64,000 nt of DNA from Nectonema munidae (GCA_030549495.1 JAUIRK010001052.1:2356001-2420000); one strand, 5' to 3'. Shown: positions 44,521 to 56,727, numbered from the stretch's first letter. Translations and numbers: made by a program. Notes: a model not told the origin generated them from the sequence alone.

Positions 44521-46410
44521 AAATGTAAGAGTTTTGTTGGATAATCGTAGTCTACTTTTATTTAGTTTAGATACAACCTTTCTAATTTTTAACGAAGGGC
44601 ATTCGTTATATTTATACCGACAGTGTGCGAAGAATAAATCACATTATTGATTGATTTTAGAGCATAATTATGCGAAGAAAGATTAACACATGTTGCATTA
44701 CGCGTTTGTGAGCGCAGTGAATTCTTATCTCACATACGCTTCACCACATCTTTAGCACGCGTGTGTGGTTTATTAATGTCGATTGAATGTACGAGTTTTG
44801 TTGGATAATCCTAGTCTACTTTTATTTAGTTTAGATACAACCTTTCTAATTTTTAACGAAGGGCATTCGTTATATTTATACCGACAGTGTGCGAAGAATA
44901 AATCACATTATTGATTGATTTTAGAGCATAACTATGCGAAGAAAGATTAACACATGTTGCATTACGCGTTTGTGAGCGCAGTGAATTCTTATCTCGCATA
45001 CGCTTCACCACAACTTTAGCACGTGTGTGTGGTTTATTTTATCGGGCTAGTGTACGCTTAGTTTATTTGTAGTGTTCCTAGCTTAAATCTTAGTCAAATA
45101 TTAAAACGCTTATAACTTTTACATTTCTCAACAAAATGCATCATGCGATATACCAAATTAAAGCATTTTTTATGGGCTTTCAGAATACATTACTTATATC
45201 ATAAGTACTTACAAAATACAATTTTACTGTTTTTATTTTCCATGGGCTTCATACCATTAATTAGCAGATAAGGGATGCATTTTAAACTAAAGCTCCTTTC
45301 ATTAGGACAAATTTTTACCTATATTATGTGACAATTTCCAGCACAATTATAAAGCGACTCTACTCTCAGAATCTAAATTTATTTGTAGATTTTTATAAAA
45401 TAGTATTAGTTTTTCCATTTTTTTATAAATTAACCTTCGTTTTTTTTATTGGTCAGTATAATGTTTTTCTAATAAATTTAAAATTATTTTTGAAGTGAAA
45501 AATTTAGATCGAATGTACAAGTTTTGTTGGATAATCGTAGTCCACTATTTATTTTTAGATTTTTATAAAATCATTTTAGTTTTCGGTTTTTTATAAATTA
45601 ACATTATTTTTTACTTCTTTTGAATTAATCATCCAAAATTTAAGTGCGGGTTTGATTTACACTTTGATTCGAAAAAAATATGTTTTGGATAAATATTATT
45701 TTTATTATTGTTTTCTGCATATAAATTTCTAAAGAGAAGATAAATAGATCAAAATATGTGTTTTAATCAATTTTTCTCAATAAGTAATCTCATGAATTTA
45801 TTTTTTTTCACTATAATCCTAAATTTATTTCTATATTTTTATAAAATAATTATAATTTTCGAATCTAACACGTGTGCGCATGCATCCACATTGAAGAAAT
45901 AATGAGTTTTGTTGGATAATCATAGTCTACTTTTATTTAGTTTAGATACAATCTTTCTAATTTTTAACGAAGGGCATTCGTTATTTTTATACCGACAGTG
46001 TGCGAAGAATAAATCACATTATTGATTCTAAAACGATTGTTATTGATTTTAGCGGTTAACTATGCAAAGAAAGATTAACACATGTTGCATTACGCGTTTG
46101 TGAGCGCAGGAAATTCTTATCTCGCATACGCTTCATCACATCTTTAGCACGCGTGTGTGGTTTATTTTATCGCGCTTAGTTTATTTGTAGTGTTCCTAGC
46201 TTAAATCTTAGTCAAATATTAAAACGCTTATAACTTTCACATTTCTCAACAAAATGCATCATGCGATATACCAAATTAAAGCATTTTTTATGGGCTTTCA
46301 GAACATTACTTATATCATAATTCCTTAAGAAATACCATTTTACTGTTTATATTTTCCATAGGCTTCATACCATTAATTAGCAGATAAGGGATGCATTTTA
46401 AACTAAAACA
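44507..46410. repeat. Three copies of a ~260-bp unit and two of a ~240-bp follower
   Basis: Unit A starts GTTTTGTTGGATAAT at 44531, 44795 (264 bp apart) and 45905, and ends with an ACGYGTGTGTGGTTTA string. It includes GAAGGGCATTCGTTAT and GCATTACGCGTTTGTGAGCG. The second and third copies are followed by unit B (45036-45280 and 46160-46405; TTAGTTTATTTGTAGTGTTC, ATGCATCATGCGATATACCA), so A+B is itself duplicated about 1.1 kb apart. No coding sense. Confidence 0.85.
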
Positions 46411-46534
46411 GTAATATATTTGAAGAAATATTTTTTCAGTATAAAGAGTTTAGAAAACTCTTCTCTAATATGTAATGATATATTCTCATAACCTGTACGG
46501 TTGAACGCGGGTAGACAACTTACGTGTTATCTCC

Positions 46535-46885
46535 AACCCGTATATTACGATGATTCTTCTCCAACCTGTATTCTACGATGATTCATCTCCAAACTATATA
46601 CTACAATGATTCATCTCCAACCTGTATATTACGATGATTCATCTCCAATACTACGATGATTCATCTCCAACCTGTATACTACGATGGTTTCTATTCCATG
46701 TACAAATAACTAGGGAGACAATGTTCAACTTTCTGTTCACATTCTGCTAGATGTAAGATTTGATATATCTCATTCGGGGAGACGATGCTACATAAGTTAT
46801 TACCTATATACATTATACCTGTAAACTACGATGGTTCATCTCCAACCTGTATACCGCGATAATTCATCTCCAACCTATCAGTTCA
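46535..46885. repeat. Minisatellite, ~31-bp unit
   Basis: Units of the form GATGATTCATCTCCAACCTG plus TATAYTAC repeat about five times at 46545-46690 and again at about 46800-46880 after an interruption. Confidence 0.8.
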
Positions 46886-47029
46886 TATGTTGCTAGATGT
46901 AAGATAAAAGCCTATCTCTTAAAAAATCAAAGAATCCAAAATATACCTCATTCGGGGAGAGGATGTTAGATAAGTTATTAATTTTTTCACGATATTAAAT
47001 AATATATTTTATCAAATAATCAAAATAAA

Positions 47030-47345
47030 ATTATGTAATCAAAGAATCGAAAAATATTCTTTAAAAAATCAAAAAATATCAAACTTTCTGTTCATATTTT
47101 GCTACCTCATACAATGTTACAAAAGTTATTACCTATACTTTGCAATTTGCACGATTTTAAATATTATATTTGTCAAATAATCAAAATAAAATTCTGTAAT
47201 CAAAGAATTGAAAAATATTCTTTAAAAAATCAAAAAATAGCAAACTTTCTGTTCATATTTTGCTACCTCATACGATGTTACAAAGGTTATTACCTATACT
47301 TTGCAATTTGCACGATTTTAAATATTATATTTGTCGAATAATCAA
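47030..47345. repeat. Tandem duplication, 161-bp unit
   Basis: TTCATATTTTGCTACCTCAT occurs at 47091 and 47252. The copies differ at few positions (ACAATG versus ACGATG), indicating a recent duplication. The open frame across it is a by-product. Confidence 0.85.
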
Positions 47346-47388
47346 AAAATATTCAAATTAAAAAATATTTATTCTTTTTAAATATATC

Positions 47389-47489
47389 GTTGGCTCCCCT
47401 TACTTTTAAAATTGAAAGATAAACCTAGTCTTAATAATTAATTTTTATCAAATTATGCACATACGAAACTAAAAGTAAGGGGAGCCAAC
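47389..47489. mobile_element. 101-bp MITE with perfect 20-bp inverted ends
   Basis: GTTGGCTCCCCTTACTTTTA (47389-47408) is perfectly inverted at 47470-47489. The interior is 61 bp of AT-rich DNA. No coding capacity. The target duplication is not clear (AT-rich flanks), so the superfamily is undetermined. Confidence 0.8.
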
Positions 47490-49025
47490 TTTTTTTGCAA
47501 AAAAAAATTTTTTTTTATATATTCAACTGGAAAAATCTAATTCACGGCCATATTTGGCGGGTTCAAAAAAGTTGTGCCCAGCTCGGGAATTTTACTTTAT
47601 ATATTATCATTTAAATGAATATATTAAGATTATTTTCCTTTAATTGTTAATTAATAACTTTTTTCTGCTTTTTTTCAATATTTTTTTCATAAAACACATA
47701 TAACTGTTTTTTAATTATTATTTTTTTTAAATTAAGAACAATCAATTCTATATATTTTTGAAAATATTTCGCTAAATTTCGTTAGTTTAAAATTTAAATC
47801 TGAACCCTTTAATCTTACAAAAGATTAAATTAATAAGGTAACATTATAAATTTCAATTTAAAGTATGAAGAAATTAATATATTATATTATTATAACTATA
47901 ACATTTTGCTTATTATTACTCTTGGCTTTCTCCTAGATATTACCTAATTTAATTACCTACTGAGAAAAGCCCTTAACTTTTATTTTTCTCTTTTATTTCT
48001 AATAAATAATAATAATAATGATTTTTTTAATAGATCTCTGATTTTCTATATTTTCATTACATTCTATAAAAATTTGACACCTACAAATTTTTTTGTTTAT
48101 AAAAATATAAATATTCATAATTGAGTAATAATTGTTTTAAAAATAATGCTTTTCAAAATATTGTTTATGTAGCCGTTGCTATTTTGGAAATTAGTATGCC
48201 GAAACTATCCATAAAATAAACTTTAAATATGATTAGGATTTTATCACTATTCTTTTTCAAGTTTCTCATCTTATAGATTTTTTTTTCAGAAAATCGTCGT
48301 CTTTTTATTTTATATTTTTTTCATATTTCTTTCAGATATTGGTTTTCTATCTTCTGATTTCTTTCTCAATGTGTTTTTATATAAATTAAGCAGCCGATTT
48401 TTAGACACTGGTGTCCCATTGCCTGAAATGTTAAAACATGTTTTTCAGGTATTTGTTTTCATTAAATCTAGCACGACTGTTCCCAGATAAGTTTATTTAA
48501 AACATCAATCTGTTTATTATGGAAAACATCAATCTTATGAGTAAAAGTTTCATAATTCTGGTCCTTAAGATTTTAAAATATAAATAAACGATTCGTTTTT
48601 TAAAAAACTTTAGCTTTAAAAAGTCTTACTGAAAACAAAAAATGTTTTTTCCAATTTTTTGTGGTTTTCCATTACAATGAATTTTATGTTTATAAATTTT
48701 TTTGTAGTATTCATTAAAATATTCCTACTTTTCATTTAAACCTCTTTGCTTTGATTTTGTATTTTTAGAAATGGAATTCTCCGCTATGAAAAAGTGAATA
48801 CAGCTCTTAGCCTTTCAGTTACCTGCTATAATTTTTAATGATTATTATTTTGAAATTATTTTTGTTCGTTTAATAAATATATTCCTTCTTCATTACGATT
48901 TATTACTAAATAATTGGGAGGCTTAAGTAGCGTATTCTAGAAACTCCTTTTATTTTCCATTATTACTTTTGTTGTTAGTTATAAAAATCCAAATTTGCTA
49001 CTTAAACCTTGGTATTGTCCCATCC

Positions 49026-49300
49026 AAATAGTGATGGGACGATACAAAAGTTTTATTTGATTTAGATTCCGATATTAATAAAATATACGATTCCGATTCT
49101 TAAATTGAAAGATCAAATATTAAAAAAATATTCTCATTTATGTTTAATAAGACCTAAGGCAGCATAATGAACAAGATAAATTGAAAGAATACGATTTTTA
49201 AAAAAACACAATTCAGCAGAACATGCATAAATTTTTAATTCTGTGGGTTTGTATCCAGAGCATTTTGTGCAGTGGTTAGATTTTCGCACTTTGTAACAAA
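49026..49300. repeat. Possible hAT end fragment inside the MULE
   Basis: TAGTGATGGGACGATAC at 49030 resembles a known type of hAT terminus, and an outward-facing ATTGTCCCATCC lies just to the left. No opposite end or coding part was found. It is downstream of the transposase gene. Confidence 0.3.
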
Positions 49301-49440
49301 TATAAAAATACAATCGACATTATACAATGATCTTCCCTTCAATTTTCATTATCGAAAAAGTAAAGTTATTAAAAAATATCGTTAATAAAAGTTAAACAAG
49401 ATAATAAAAATTTATTTAATAAGATTATGTTAACTTTACA

Positions 49441-50992
49441 TTAATATTTTTTAAATTTTTTAGTAAATGTTTTTTTACCTGGCTTCCTTGCAACATTTGA
49501 TGTTCTTTTTACAATTAATTTCTGATCTGTAGAAACAATTGAATTCTCAAAGATAGAATTATTAACATCTATGAAACTTTGAAAGATCTTAACTTTGTTT
49601 TCTTTAGATTGTTTTTCCCATTCATTTTTTCTTAGTTTAAGTTGTTTTGAAGTAAGCTCATAATCTCCAAATCCATATAATGCACATTCAATCAAATTTT
49701 CTTGGAAACAAACTTCTTCATAAACCATACTTAGTAAACTAGGCATTTTAAGAACTTTCCAGTTAGCATTGGATTTCAGTATATTATTCATGGATTCGCA
49801 ATTGTTATTTTTCCATTGATAAGGAATCTTGGTAGAGCTTTTGTGTGGGAGAAAAATGTGTTCTTCAATATTTGGTATTATTTTCTCAGTTAGATATTTA
49901 CCTATTTTGTTTTGATATTTTTCAATTATATACATTTTTTTCTCTTTAAATTCATCTATTGTTTTTGATTCGGACAATCCTCTTTGTCCTAGAATTAATT
50001 CAATGAAATATTTAATTTCTTTTATATTTATTCCTATTTTTTGTGACAGATATCGTTTAATATTATGGGAGATACTTTTTTTGATTTTCTAATTAACTCT
50101 GTGTCTTGGAAGACAGTACATGTTATAAAACAAGGGCCAAGATTGAACGTTCTGTCTACTCCAAGAATGCTATTATCCAATAGACATCTTTTTAGATGAA
50201 TGAGCTGGTTATTGGTATAACATATGATATTTGGATGGCCGGATTCTGATATAATAATTTCCTTAACAAATGGATTTGAGTTGGTGATCATATTAAATAC
50301 ATATTGAATATCATCTGCTAGGTTATTTCTATTTACGTCACCAAAATTTTGTTTTTCCAAGTTATATTTAATATTTCTTATATACTTTGAGTCTCTCGGT
50401 ATGTCACACTTATTTTTTAACAAGCAAGAATATATTTTGTTACAAGAACTATTCTCTTTCAACCCCATTAAAACGTTTTTTTTAGTTTGTTGATTGGCCC
50501 TTATGTACTCATGGTTGTGGTTTCTTGTGTTACTGTGTATAGAAATCATATTTGGATAACTTCCAACGTATTCCCATAAATATAATTGTTTTTCTCTAGT
50601 TAAATTATCCTCTATCCATGAAATTTTTCTTTTATATTCAGAATTTCTTTTACTTACACAATAATATGATTTTAAGATAATTATTCTATTTTTATCAAGA
50701 TGTTCATCATTTAACGGAAGAAATGTTTTACCTTTATATTTACCATTTTTTTCTTTCTAAGAAAGTAGTTTCATTTTTTACATTTTAAAAACTCATATTT
50801 TTTTTGCGATGTATTTTTCCAAGAGCCGCAATCATCAATAAAAAATTTTTTATGACCTTTTGGTTGTTCTAGTATAAAATAAATATTTTCTTTTATACCG
50901 GTTGGGATTGAATTAGCTACGTTGATAGGAGATTTCAAAATTTTAATTATTTCCATTAATTTCAGAAACTTATTTTTCAATTTATGACGCAT
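49441..50992 (-). pseudogene. MULE transposase, internally deleted and broken
   Basis: Reads from 50992: IKENIYFILEQPKGHKK and FFIDDCGSWKNTSQKKYEFL (a FLYWCH-like N-terminal part), then NHEYIRANQQ, then the first catalytic Asp region ILGVDRTFNLGPCFITCTVF with KVSPIIL. After a gap come the C-terminal part YQWKNNNCESMNNILKSNAN and a basic tail KKTFTKKFKKY. NNNCESMN-LK is typical of animal MULEs. The stretch between PIIL and the C-terminal part is too short for the second Asp and the Glu of the DDE triad, so the core is deleted. At least two stops lie upstream as well. Confidence 0.8.
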
Positions 50993-51996
50993 AATAATTC
51001 TTTTTCACTATGGAGCATATCAAGATCTATATTATTTGAACCGACATCATTTTTAACGACTAAACTATCATTAAATCCAATATATTTATTATCCATTAAA
51101 GAGCTATTAATAATCGAATTTTCCGATTTAGTAATATCTATGTGATCATCTAGCCTTATTAATGGGACAAAGTGGTTAGGTTGCCAAAAGCTATTTTGAG
51201 TTTTACTAGTATTTGTCCACATTATAAAAAAAGGTTCAACCTGTTCTTTTTCAATTTTCTGAGGATAAAAAGTTGTATTAAGAATTGGTGATATTCTCTC
51301 TAACACGCCATTGATTGGGGGATAAATGCTGATTATTTTTCTCCTTATGACAGTAGCAGCAACTTTCATCGTATATGCTGAACACCAAGAACCAATTTTA
51401 GAACAAACTAACCTTTCTTTTTCTATCAAAGGAGAAACAAAATCAATAGAGGGATTATTTGGACATTTTTGATATATTAGATAATTTAGGCTAAATTCAA
51501 TTGCAGTTAGCAAACGTAACTTGAGGAAACTCAAGGATTCATTTCCAAATATGCAAATAGAAAGTGCATTGAAGAAACAATTACCATCTGGTGTTGTTGA
51601 AATCGGTACTTTATTATCAACATCTATCATTAATCTTTTAATAAAGTCATGAGTGATGGAATCAATTTTGTAATAACAAATACCTTTGAGCATAGGACAA
51701 AATTTGAGTTCAACTTCTCTTAAAAAAACTTTTTCTCTCACAGCCGAAGAGTAATATGAGCCCAAAATAGACAAGTTGTGATGTCTTAATAATGCTTTTT
51801 TGTAGTCATATTTATTTTCCAATAAATTGCAAACTAAAAATACAAAAGGTAAAAAGGAGGTGAAACTTGATAAATGAGAAAATTCTAATTTCTGACATGA
51901 AATGTGATAAATTCTATTACACTCACAACAGTATATTATTTTTTCATCCTTTCTTTTAAAACAAGTTTGACAAAGCGAGTTCATATTAAACCACAA
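50977..51996 (-). CDS. MULE-borne PHD-like + OTU cysteine protease protein
   Basis: 339 codons, open from ATG at 51996. Residues 9-37 form a cysteine/histidine finger (CQTCFKRKDEKIIYCCECNR then IYHISCQ), PHD-like. The OTU domain follows: catalytic TPDGNCFFNALS (D137, C140), a GSWCSAYTMKVAATVIRR helix and the catalytic His in QPNHFVPLI (H275). Such OTU genes are known passengers of MULEs; the enzyme would cleave ubiquitin-type linkages, with an unknown role in transposition. Its last codons overlap the start of the transposase region by 16 bp. Unlike the transposase it has no lesion, which is notable. An alternative is an OTU gene captured from a host. Confidence 0.8.
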   Translation of the reverse strand: MWFNMNSLCQTCFKRKDEKIIYCCECNRIYHISCQKLEFSHLSSFTSFLPFVFLVCNLLENKYDYKKALLRHHNLSILGSYYSSAVREKVFLREVELKFCPMLKGICYYKIDSITHDFIKRLMIDVDNKVPISTTPDGNCFFNALSICIFGNESLSFLKLRLLTAIEFSLNYLIYQKCPNNPSIDFVSPLIEKERLVCSKIGSWCSAYTMKVAATVIRRKIISIYPPINGVLERISPILNTTFYPQKIEKEQVEPFFIMWTNTSKTQNSFWQPNHFVPLIRLDDHIDITKSENSIINSSLMDNKYIGFNDSLVVKNDVGSNNIDLDMLHSEKELLCVIN

Positions 51997-53163
51997 ATTC
52001 TTTTAAAAGAATAATAAAATAAGTATCTAAAAAACCATAAAAATACGTCTCAAAACACAAAAGTTATACAAGAACAATTCTTAATCAATGAATTTTGACG
52101 ACAAAATGATTAATAACTCATTTAGCACGGCCATTGATTAGGAAGGAGAGAATATCTAAACCCTTTCCGATCTTGGAATTAGCTAATAAAATAATAACAG
52201 CTAATAGAAATAAAATAGCCCATAGTTGGTTTTTAATCTTATGAGGTAAGTAATTAAGTAATTTATTTGAACAAAATCAAATAATTTATAAAATAAAAAA
52301 AAATTGTATCAATATATTCACAAAGTAAAATTTGATGAATTTAAGAACTTCATACTTATATAAACCAAAGGTTAGAGCAGCTAGAAAATAAAGTATTGAA
52401 ATATTTTGATACTCATATAACCATTGTAAAAATAAACACGAAGGTGCATTATACAAGAAAATGTATTTACATGCATAAATAAATATATATAGTTATAGAT
52501 TAAATGACGCTTAGAAGTCTCATGAATATTTTTAAAAATTGATACGGTAAAAGTAAAACTTTATTCATATGAAAATTCAATTCAAACGATAAATTTAAAG
52601 CCTAATTTTCGACCACAATGGTCTTCCACAGATCGCCACTTTCAACAAAATAAAAAATATATTTTATAGAAATATATTTAAAATTTATCCTTTTTATTAA
52701 ATAAGTCAATTTGAAAGCTTTTACCTTAAATTGTAGGTTGAAATAAAAGAAAAATTATTTTCAGAACAATGTATTCAAAATAATAAATCTATAGCAAATA
52801 TATAATTATAATATAATGACGTTTTTTCAAAATTTAAATTGCAATTTATAATGTTACCTTATTAATTTATTCTTTTTGTAAGATAGGGTTCAGATTTAAA
52901 TTTTAAACTAACGAAATTTAGCGAAATATTTTCAAAAATATATAGAATTGATTGTTCTTAATTTAAAAAAATAATAATAATTAAAAAAACAGTTATATGT
53001 GTTTTATGAAAAAAGTATTGAAAAAAAAACAGAAAAAAGTTTTTAATTAACAACTTAACGAAAATAAACTTAATATATTCATTTGAATGGTATTGCATAA
53101 AGTAAAATTCCCGGGCACAACTTTTTTGAGCTGGGCATAATTTAGGCACACCCCATATTTGGC

Positions 53164-53987
53164 TATTGATTTTTCCTATAATGATAATCTTGAAAAAGAT
53201 AATATAGCTCTTCATGTGAATATATATTATAAATATTAACATATATACACATTGTTTGCTCCACTTTATTATTTTTGTGAACTCTCTTTTTTTATAATAA
53301 AATTCTCTCTCTCTCTCTCTCTATAAGAAAATATTATCTAGTGCTGTTTCTTTAAATTAATAGAATAAGTGAATTAGAAAGAAAAATATTAATGAAAGAT
53401 TGGAGATATACATTCGTGACAGCCTTAAAAAGATCAAAGTTCAAGTCACTAATAAATATACTTGATCTCGTATTAGTCTCAAATTCACTTAAAAAAGCAA
53501 CGATGTCTGCAGAGTTTGATGAGGGTCTACAATATATATATTGTTTATGTAAACAAAACTGTATTTATTAAGAAAGATAGAAATTGAGAAAATTTCGAAA
53601 GTAATATTATTAGAGGTACTCTCAAGTAATATGAAAATTTAAAGATTTATTGATATAAAACTTTATTTCCCCATGTTTACTTAATCTAGGAGGTGAGCAA
53701 AAATCAATTGAATTATTTTTAAACAGTTTCCAAATTTTAGCTTCCTAGTGTCGGAATAAAATGGACAATTCTTTAAAACATGATCATTTGCTGAGCAATG
53801 AGAACATAACTTTAAAGAATAGTTACATATTTTGGTAGTATGGACAAATGATATATAGATAATTTGATATGATACAAGTTCGATTTGCGGTTATTAAAAT
53901 TTATATCTGATACTTAGAAGGTGAAAAATATCTTTCGATTTATTCAGTATTACCTTTGAAAATTTCTCAATTATATGTACCAAATTA
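53164..53987. other. AT-rich stretch with (CT)n, no gene seen
   Basis: (CT)n tract at 53304-53322. No coding signal. Confidence 0.5.
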
Positions 53988-54001
53988 TATCAAGACTGTA
54001 T

Positions 54002-54173
54002 TGGTTTTGAGATATCAAAGCACTTTCAGCAGTTAAGCTATATGCTCGCATTATGCTTAAGATGGTTAATCACAGTTTTTGTGAATTTGTTTTTAGAGTT
54101 GGGAGCCTTGGGGATCGAACCCCTGACCTTCAACTGTTAAGCTGAGAGGTACACCCTAACAACCATGAGGCTC
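54002..54173 (-). mobile_element. tRNA-derived SINE with 14-bp target duplication
   Basis: The perfect direct repeats TATCAAGACTGTAT (53988-54001 and 54174-54187) flank 172 bp. The minus strand starts GAGCCTCATGGTTG, contains GGTCAGGGGTTCGATCCCC (perfect box B) and GGCTCCCA; GAGCCTC and AAGGCTC pair at six of seven positions like an acceptor stem. The anticodon arm does not fold as a normal tRNA, and about 100 bp of non-tRNA body follows, so it is a SINE, not a tRNA gene. Confidence 0.85.
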
Positions 54174-54187
54174 TATCAAGACTGTAT

Positions 54188-55498
54188 GTAAATTTCCTTA
54201 TTTTCAAAATTCGAAATGAATTTAAGTATCAAAAAGAAAATAGGGTATAATAAGGAGGTTTGTAATTCACCTGATTAAATTTCATATTCCTGAGAATAAA
54301 TGTATTGAAATTTGAATATAGTTTATCAAATGATAATTTAATAATTTTTTTTTGTTTTTATTCTTTTTTATTTTTCTTTATAAACTAATTTTTGTAAGTA
54401 CTCTTTTTAAAATAAAAATTAATCTGCTATCAAAATCTAATTTCTTAAATTCTTTACTAATTCTATATTTGAATATTAATTTAGAAACCTTTTAATCAAA
54501 ATATTTACTCTGAATTTGTGTGTTTTATCTATACATATATATTAAAGTTTCCCTATTGTTATTTTATTAGTGTAGTTAATGAACGTATAAAAAAACCATT
54601 TTTTGTTCAAAATAAATTTTTATTATTATTATTACAAGTTATAATACCTATATAATTAATAATAAACTTGTTTTTTCTTTTAAAATGGTATTAAGGTGGC
54701 CAATAAATTCACGGAAACAGCCGATAAAGCTTTTTCTTTGTTTATTGCAACAAGTGTCAGAATTCTCAATAATAAATTCAGATCCTTCTCAAATTAGAAA
54801 AGTATTTATATGTGTGATAATATTGTTTTTCATTCTATGATAGTATACTAGAATAGTTATCATATTCAAAAAATCTGTCTAATTTATCATTTAAAATAAA
54901 TATTTCATTATAGTCTAACTCTATTATTAGAAATTTTAACACTGTTAGAATTGAGAGAAAACTTTAAAACTTGCTATGAATACTGATGAAAATGAATTTT
55001 TAACGAAATTTTATCATGGTTAAACACAGAAATGTGATGTAATTGTATAATCTGAAAACTGACAATTATTTTGTAAGATTATTCTTTCAAAATAATATTA
55101 CAATTTTTTCTAATAATAAAGAATCAATTAGGCCTATACACTAAACAGCAGTTACATTATTTAAGAGCGTGGACAAGCACGTCATGAAGACTTGTCCTGG
55201 GGAGCTAATGGATTTTTGCTCTTTTACGCTTTGGCGTCAGACAGGCATTTGAGAAATTTTTGTTTAAACACAATTTTTAATATTACGGATATTTTAAATC
55301 TGGAAAAAAAGTCTGTAAAATCAGTGGTATAGTCAATAGTGTATACGTAACCTTAAAAGGGTTGAATAAAAGTAGGGAAACATCTAGATTCTAGAGGACC
55401 ATTTTCATAAACATAAAATCAACGGTAAATTACACAGACGAATGACATTTGTGTTTGGTTATTATTAAAATAAAAAACATGAAGTTCACAATTCGTTG
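54188..55498. other. AT-rich stretch, no gene seen
   Basis: No coding region. A GC-richer patch at 55165-55240 (ACTTGTCCTGGGGAGC) has no identified match. Confidence 0.4.
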
Positions 55499-55506
55499 TA
55501 AACAAG

Positions 55507-56195
55507 GGTACTTATGGGTTATCTCCCCACTCTAAAAAAATTTATTTGTATTTAAATGAGTAAAAATAATAAATTACTTATTTAAACAGGAGTCCAATAC
55601 AAACTAATGTGTTGAAGTATTGTTTCAAAATGATCTAAACCTTTATTTTTTATTTCCTCTCTCCACATGAATTCACACATATACGAATCTAATAGATTTC
55701 TATGTGTGCCATTGTGTTTTTTATTTCTTTCTTTAGCACTTCTCCAAAGTCTTTCAATATTTTGAGTATGCCCTCCAGATCTACAAAGTTATGTGAATGG
55801 TTTACAATAGAATGAATATATTCATTGGTAGAAAACATATTTCTGTATGCTCTCCAATCATCACTTATGTTGTTAGTTCCAGGCCTTATGCTATCCTTTA
55901 TTATTGAATAGAGAAAACCAGAAAATATTTGACTAAAATATTCTACTATTTTAGAGTTGGCAAATTATCGTCTGCTTACTCAAAAAATATTATATAGTGT
56001 AACTAATGAAAATCATACAGCAAAAAAGTAATAATTTTTTAAATTTATTTTCATAAATTAAATATATATATTTAATTTTAATTATATATTTAAAATTATT
56101 AATTAATTAGTATTTTAAAATTATCAAGTTGGAAAAAATTTTTTAAAGAATTTTTTAGAGTGGGGGGGGGGGGGGGGAGATAACCCATAAGTACC
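55507..56195 (-). mobile_element. Merlin DNA transposon, 689 bp, internally deleted
   Basis: Inverted ends GGTACTTATGGGTTATCTCC (55507) and its inverse (56176-56195), flanked by identical TAAACAAG at 55499-55506 and 56196-56203. A minus-strand C-terminal transposase part is present (see next entry). 8-bp duplications are usual for Merlin. A run of 16 G at 56162-56177 sits just inside the right end, where the left end has CCCC. Confidence 0.88.
55586..55965 (-). pseudogene. Merlin transposase C-terminal half
   Basis: Minus strand: NNISDDWRAYRNMFSTNEYI, then HSIVNHSHNFVDLEG, then after a frame change HTQNIERLWRSAKERNKKHN, ending in a stop at 55586-55588. SD-x-WRAY, NHS-x-NFVD and HTQ-x-IE-x-LW are the classic IS1016/Merlin signature carrying the second catalytic Asp and the Glu. 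The N-terminal half with the first Asp is absent and one frameshift is visible. Confidence 0.85.
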
Positions 56196-56203
56196 TAAAC
56201 AAG

Positions 56204-56727
56204 TCTTCATTGCTTTTCTCTCAATGAGGCTGGCAATCTGAGGTGATTATACCCTAAGTTTTTCAATAAGCACTTTCTTTGTAAAATTTAAATAGATGTT
56301 GTTTACATTAGACGAATTAGGACCAGAGAATCTGGTTTGTAGTATATGAGTGTTCACTCTATAGCGATTTCGCTGTCACGCGATTTCACTGTATATTATA
56401 TTCCGTTTCAAGTTTCAACTTTTTTATTCTAGAATAAAAGCTTTAAAATTGAATTTTTTAGATGAAAAATTATAATACACATCTAAAAAAGTTATGGCTA
56501 TTAAAACATCATGTTTTATTGTAAAGGTCAAGTAGAGCCTTACACAAATTTTTGAATGAGTAATTATTTTTCAGTTCGGTTAAAATGGTAATTACCATTA
56601 TCCTGAAATCTTTGTTAGTACTAAACTAGTTAATACAATTTTTCCGATGGAGGATGAATAAAGTTTTTTATATACAAAAACATTTATCTTTTTTTAAGAT
56701 TTAATAATTTTAATATGGTTTTTCAGG
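56204..56727. other. Upstream region of the G2E3-like gene, no gene seen
   Basis: AT-rich. It ends TATGGTTTTTCAG|G just before the ATG at 56728, which could be an acceptor if the gene has further 5' exons. Confidence 0.4.

Larger units (their letters stand above)
47559..53152 (-). mobile_element. MULE (Mutator-like) transposon with OTU protein, 5.6 kb
   Basis: Flanked by an 11-bp direct repeat CCATATTTGGC (47548-47558 and 53153-53163), close to the ~9-bp Mutator target duplication. Long terminal inverted repeats of about 300 bp (47559-47880 against 52830-53152) share AAAAAAGTTGTGCCC and TTTCGCTAAATTTCGTTAG. The left end lacks about 20 bp present at the right. Two genes on the minus strand: a PHD+OTU protein and a MULE transposase. 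The transposase is broken, so the copy is probably not autonomous now, although ends and duplication look fresh. Confidence 0.85.

Noticed and set aside
54088-54173. Functional tRNA gene on the minus strand
   Set aside because: Box B and acceptor stem look good, but the anticodon arm does not fold properly, and a SINE body with 14-bp target duplication surrounds it.
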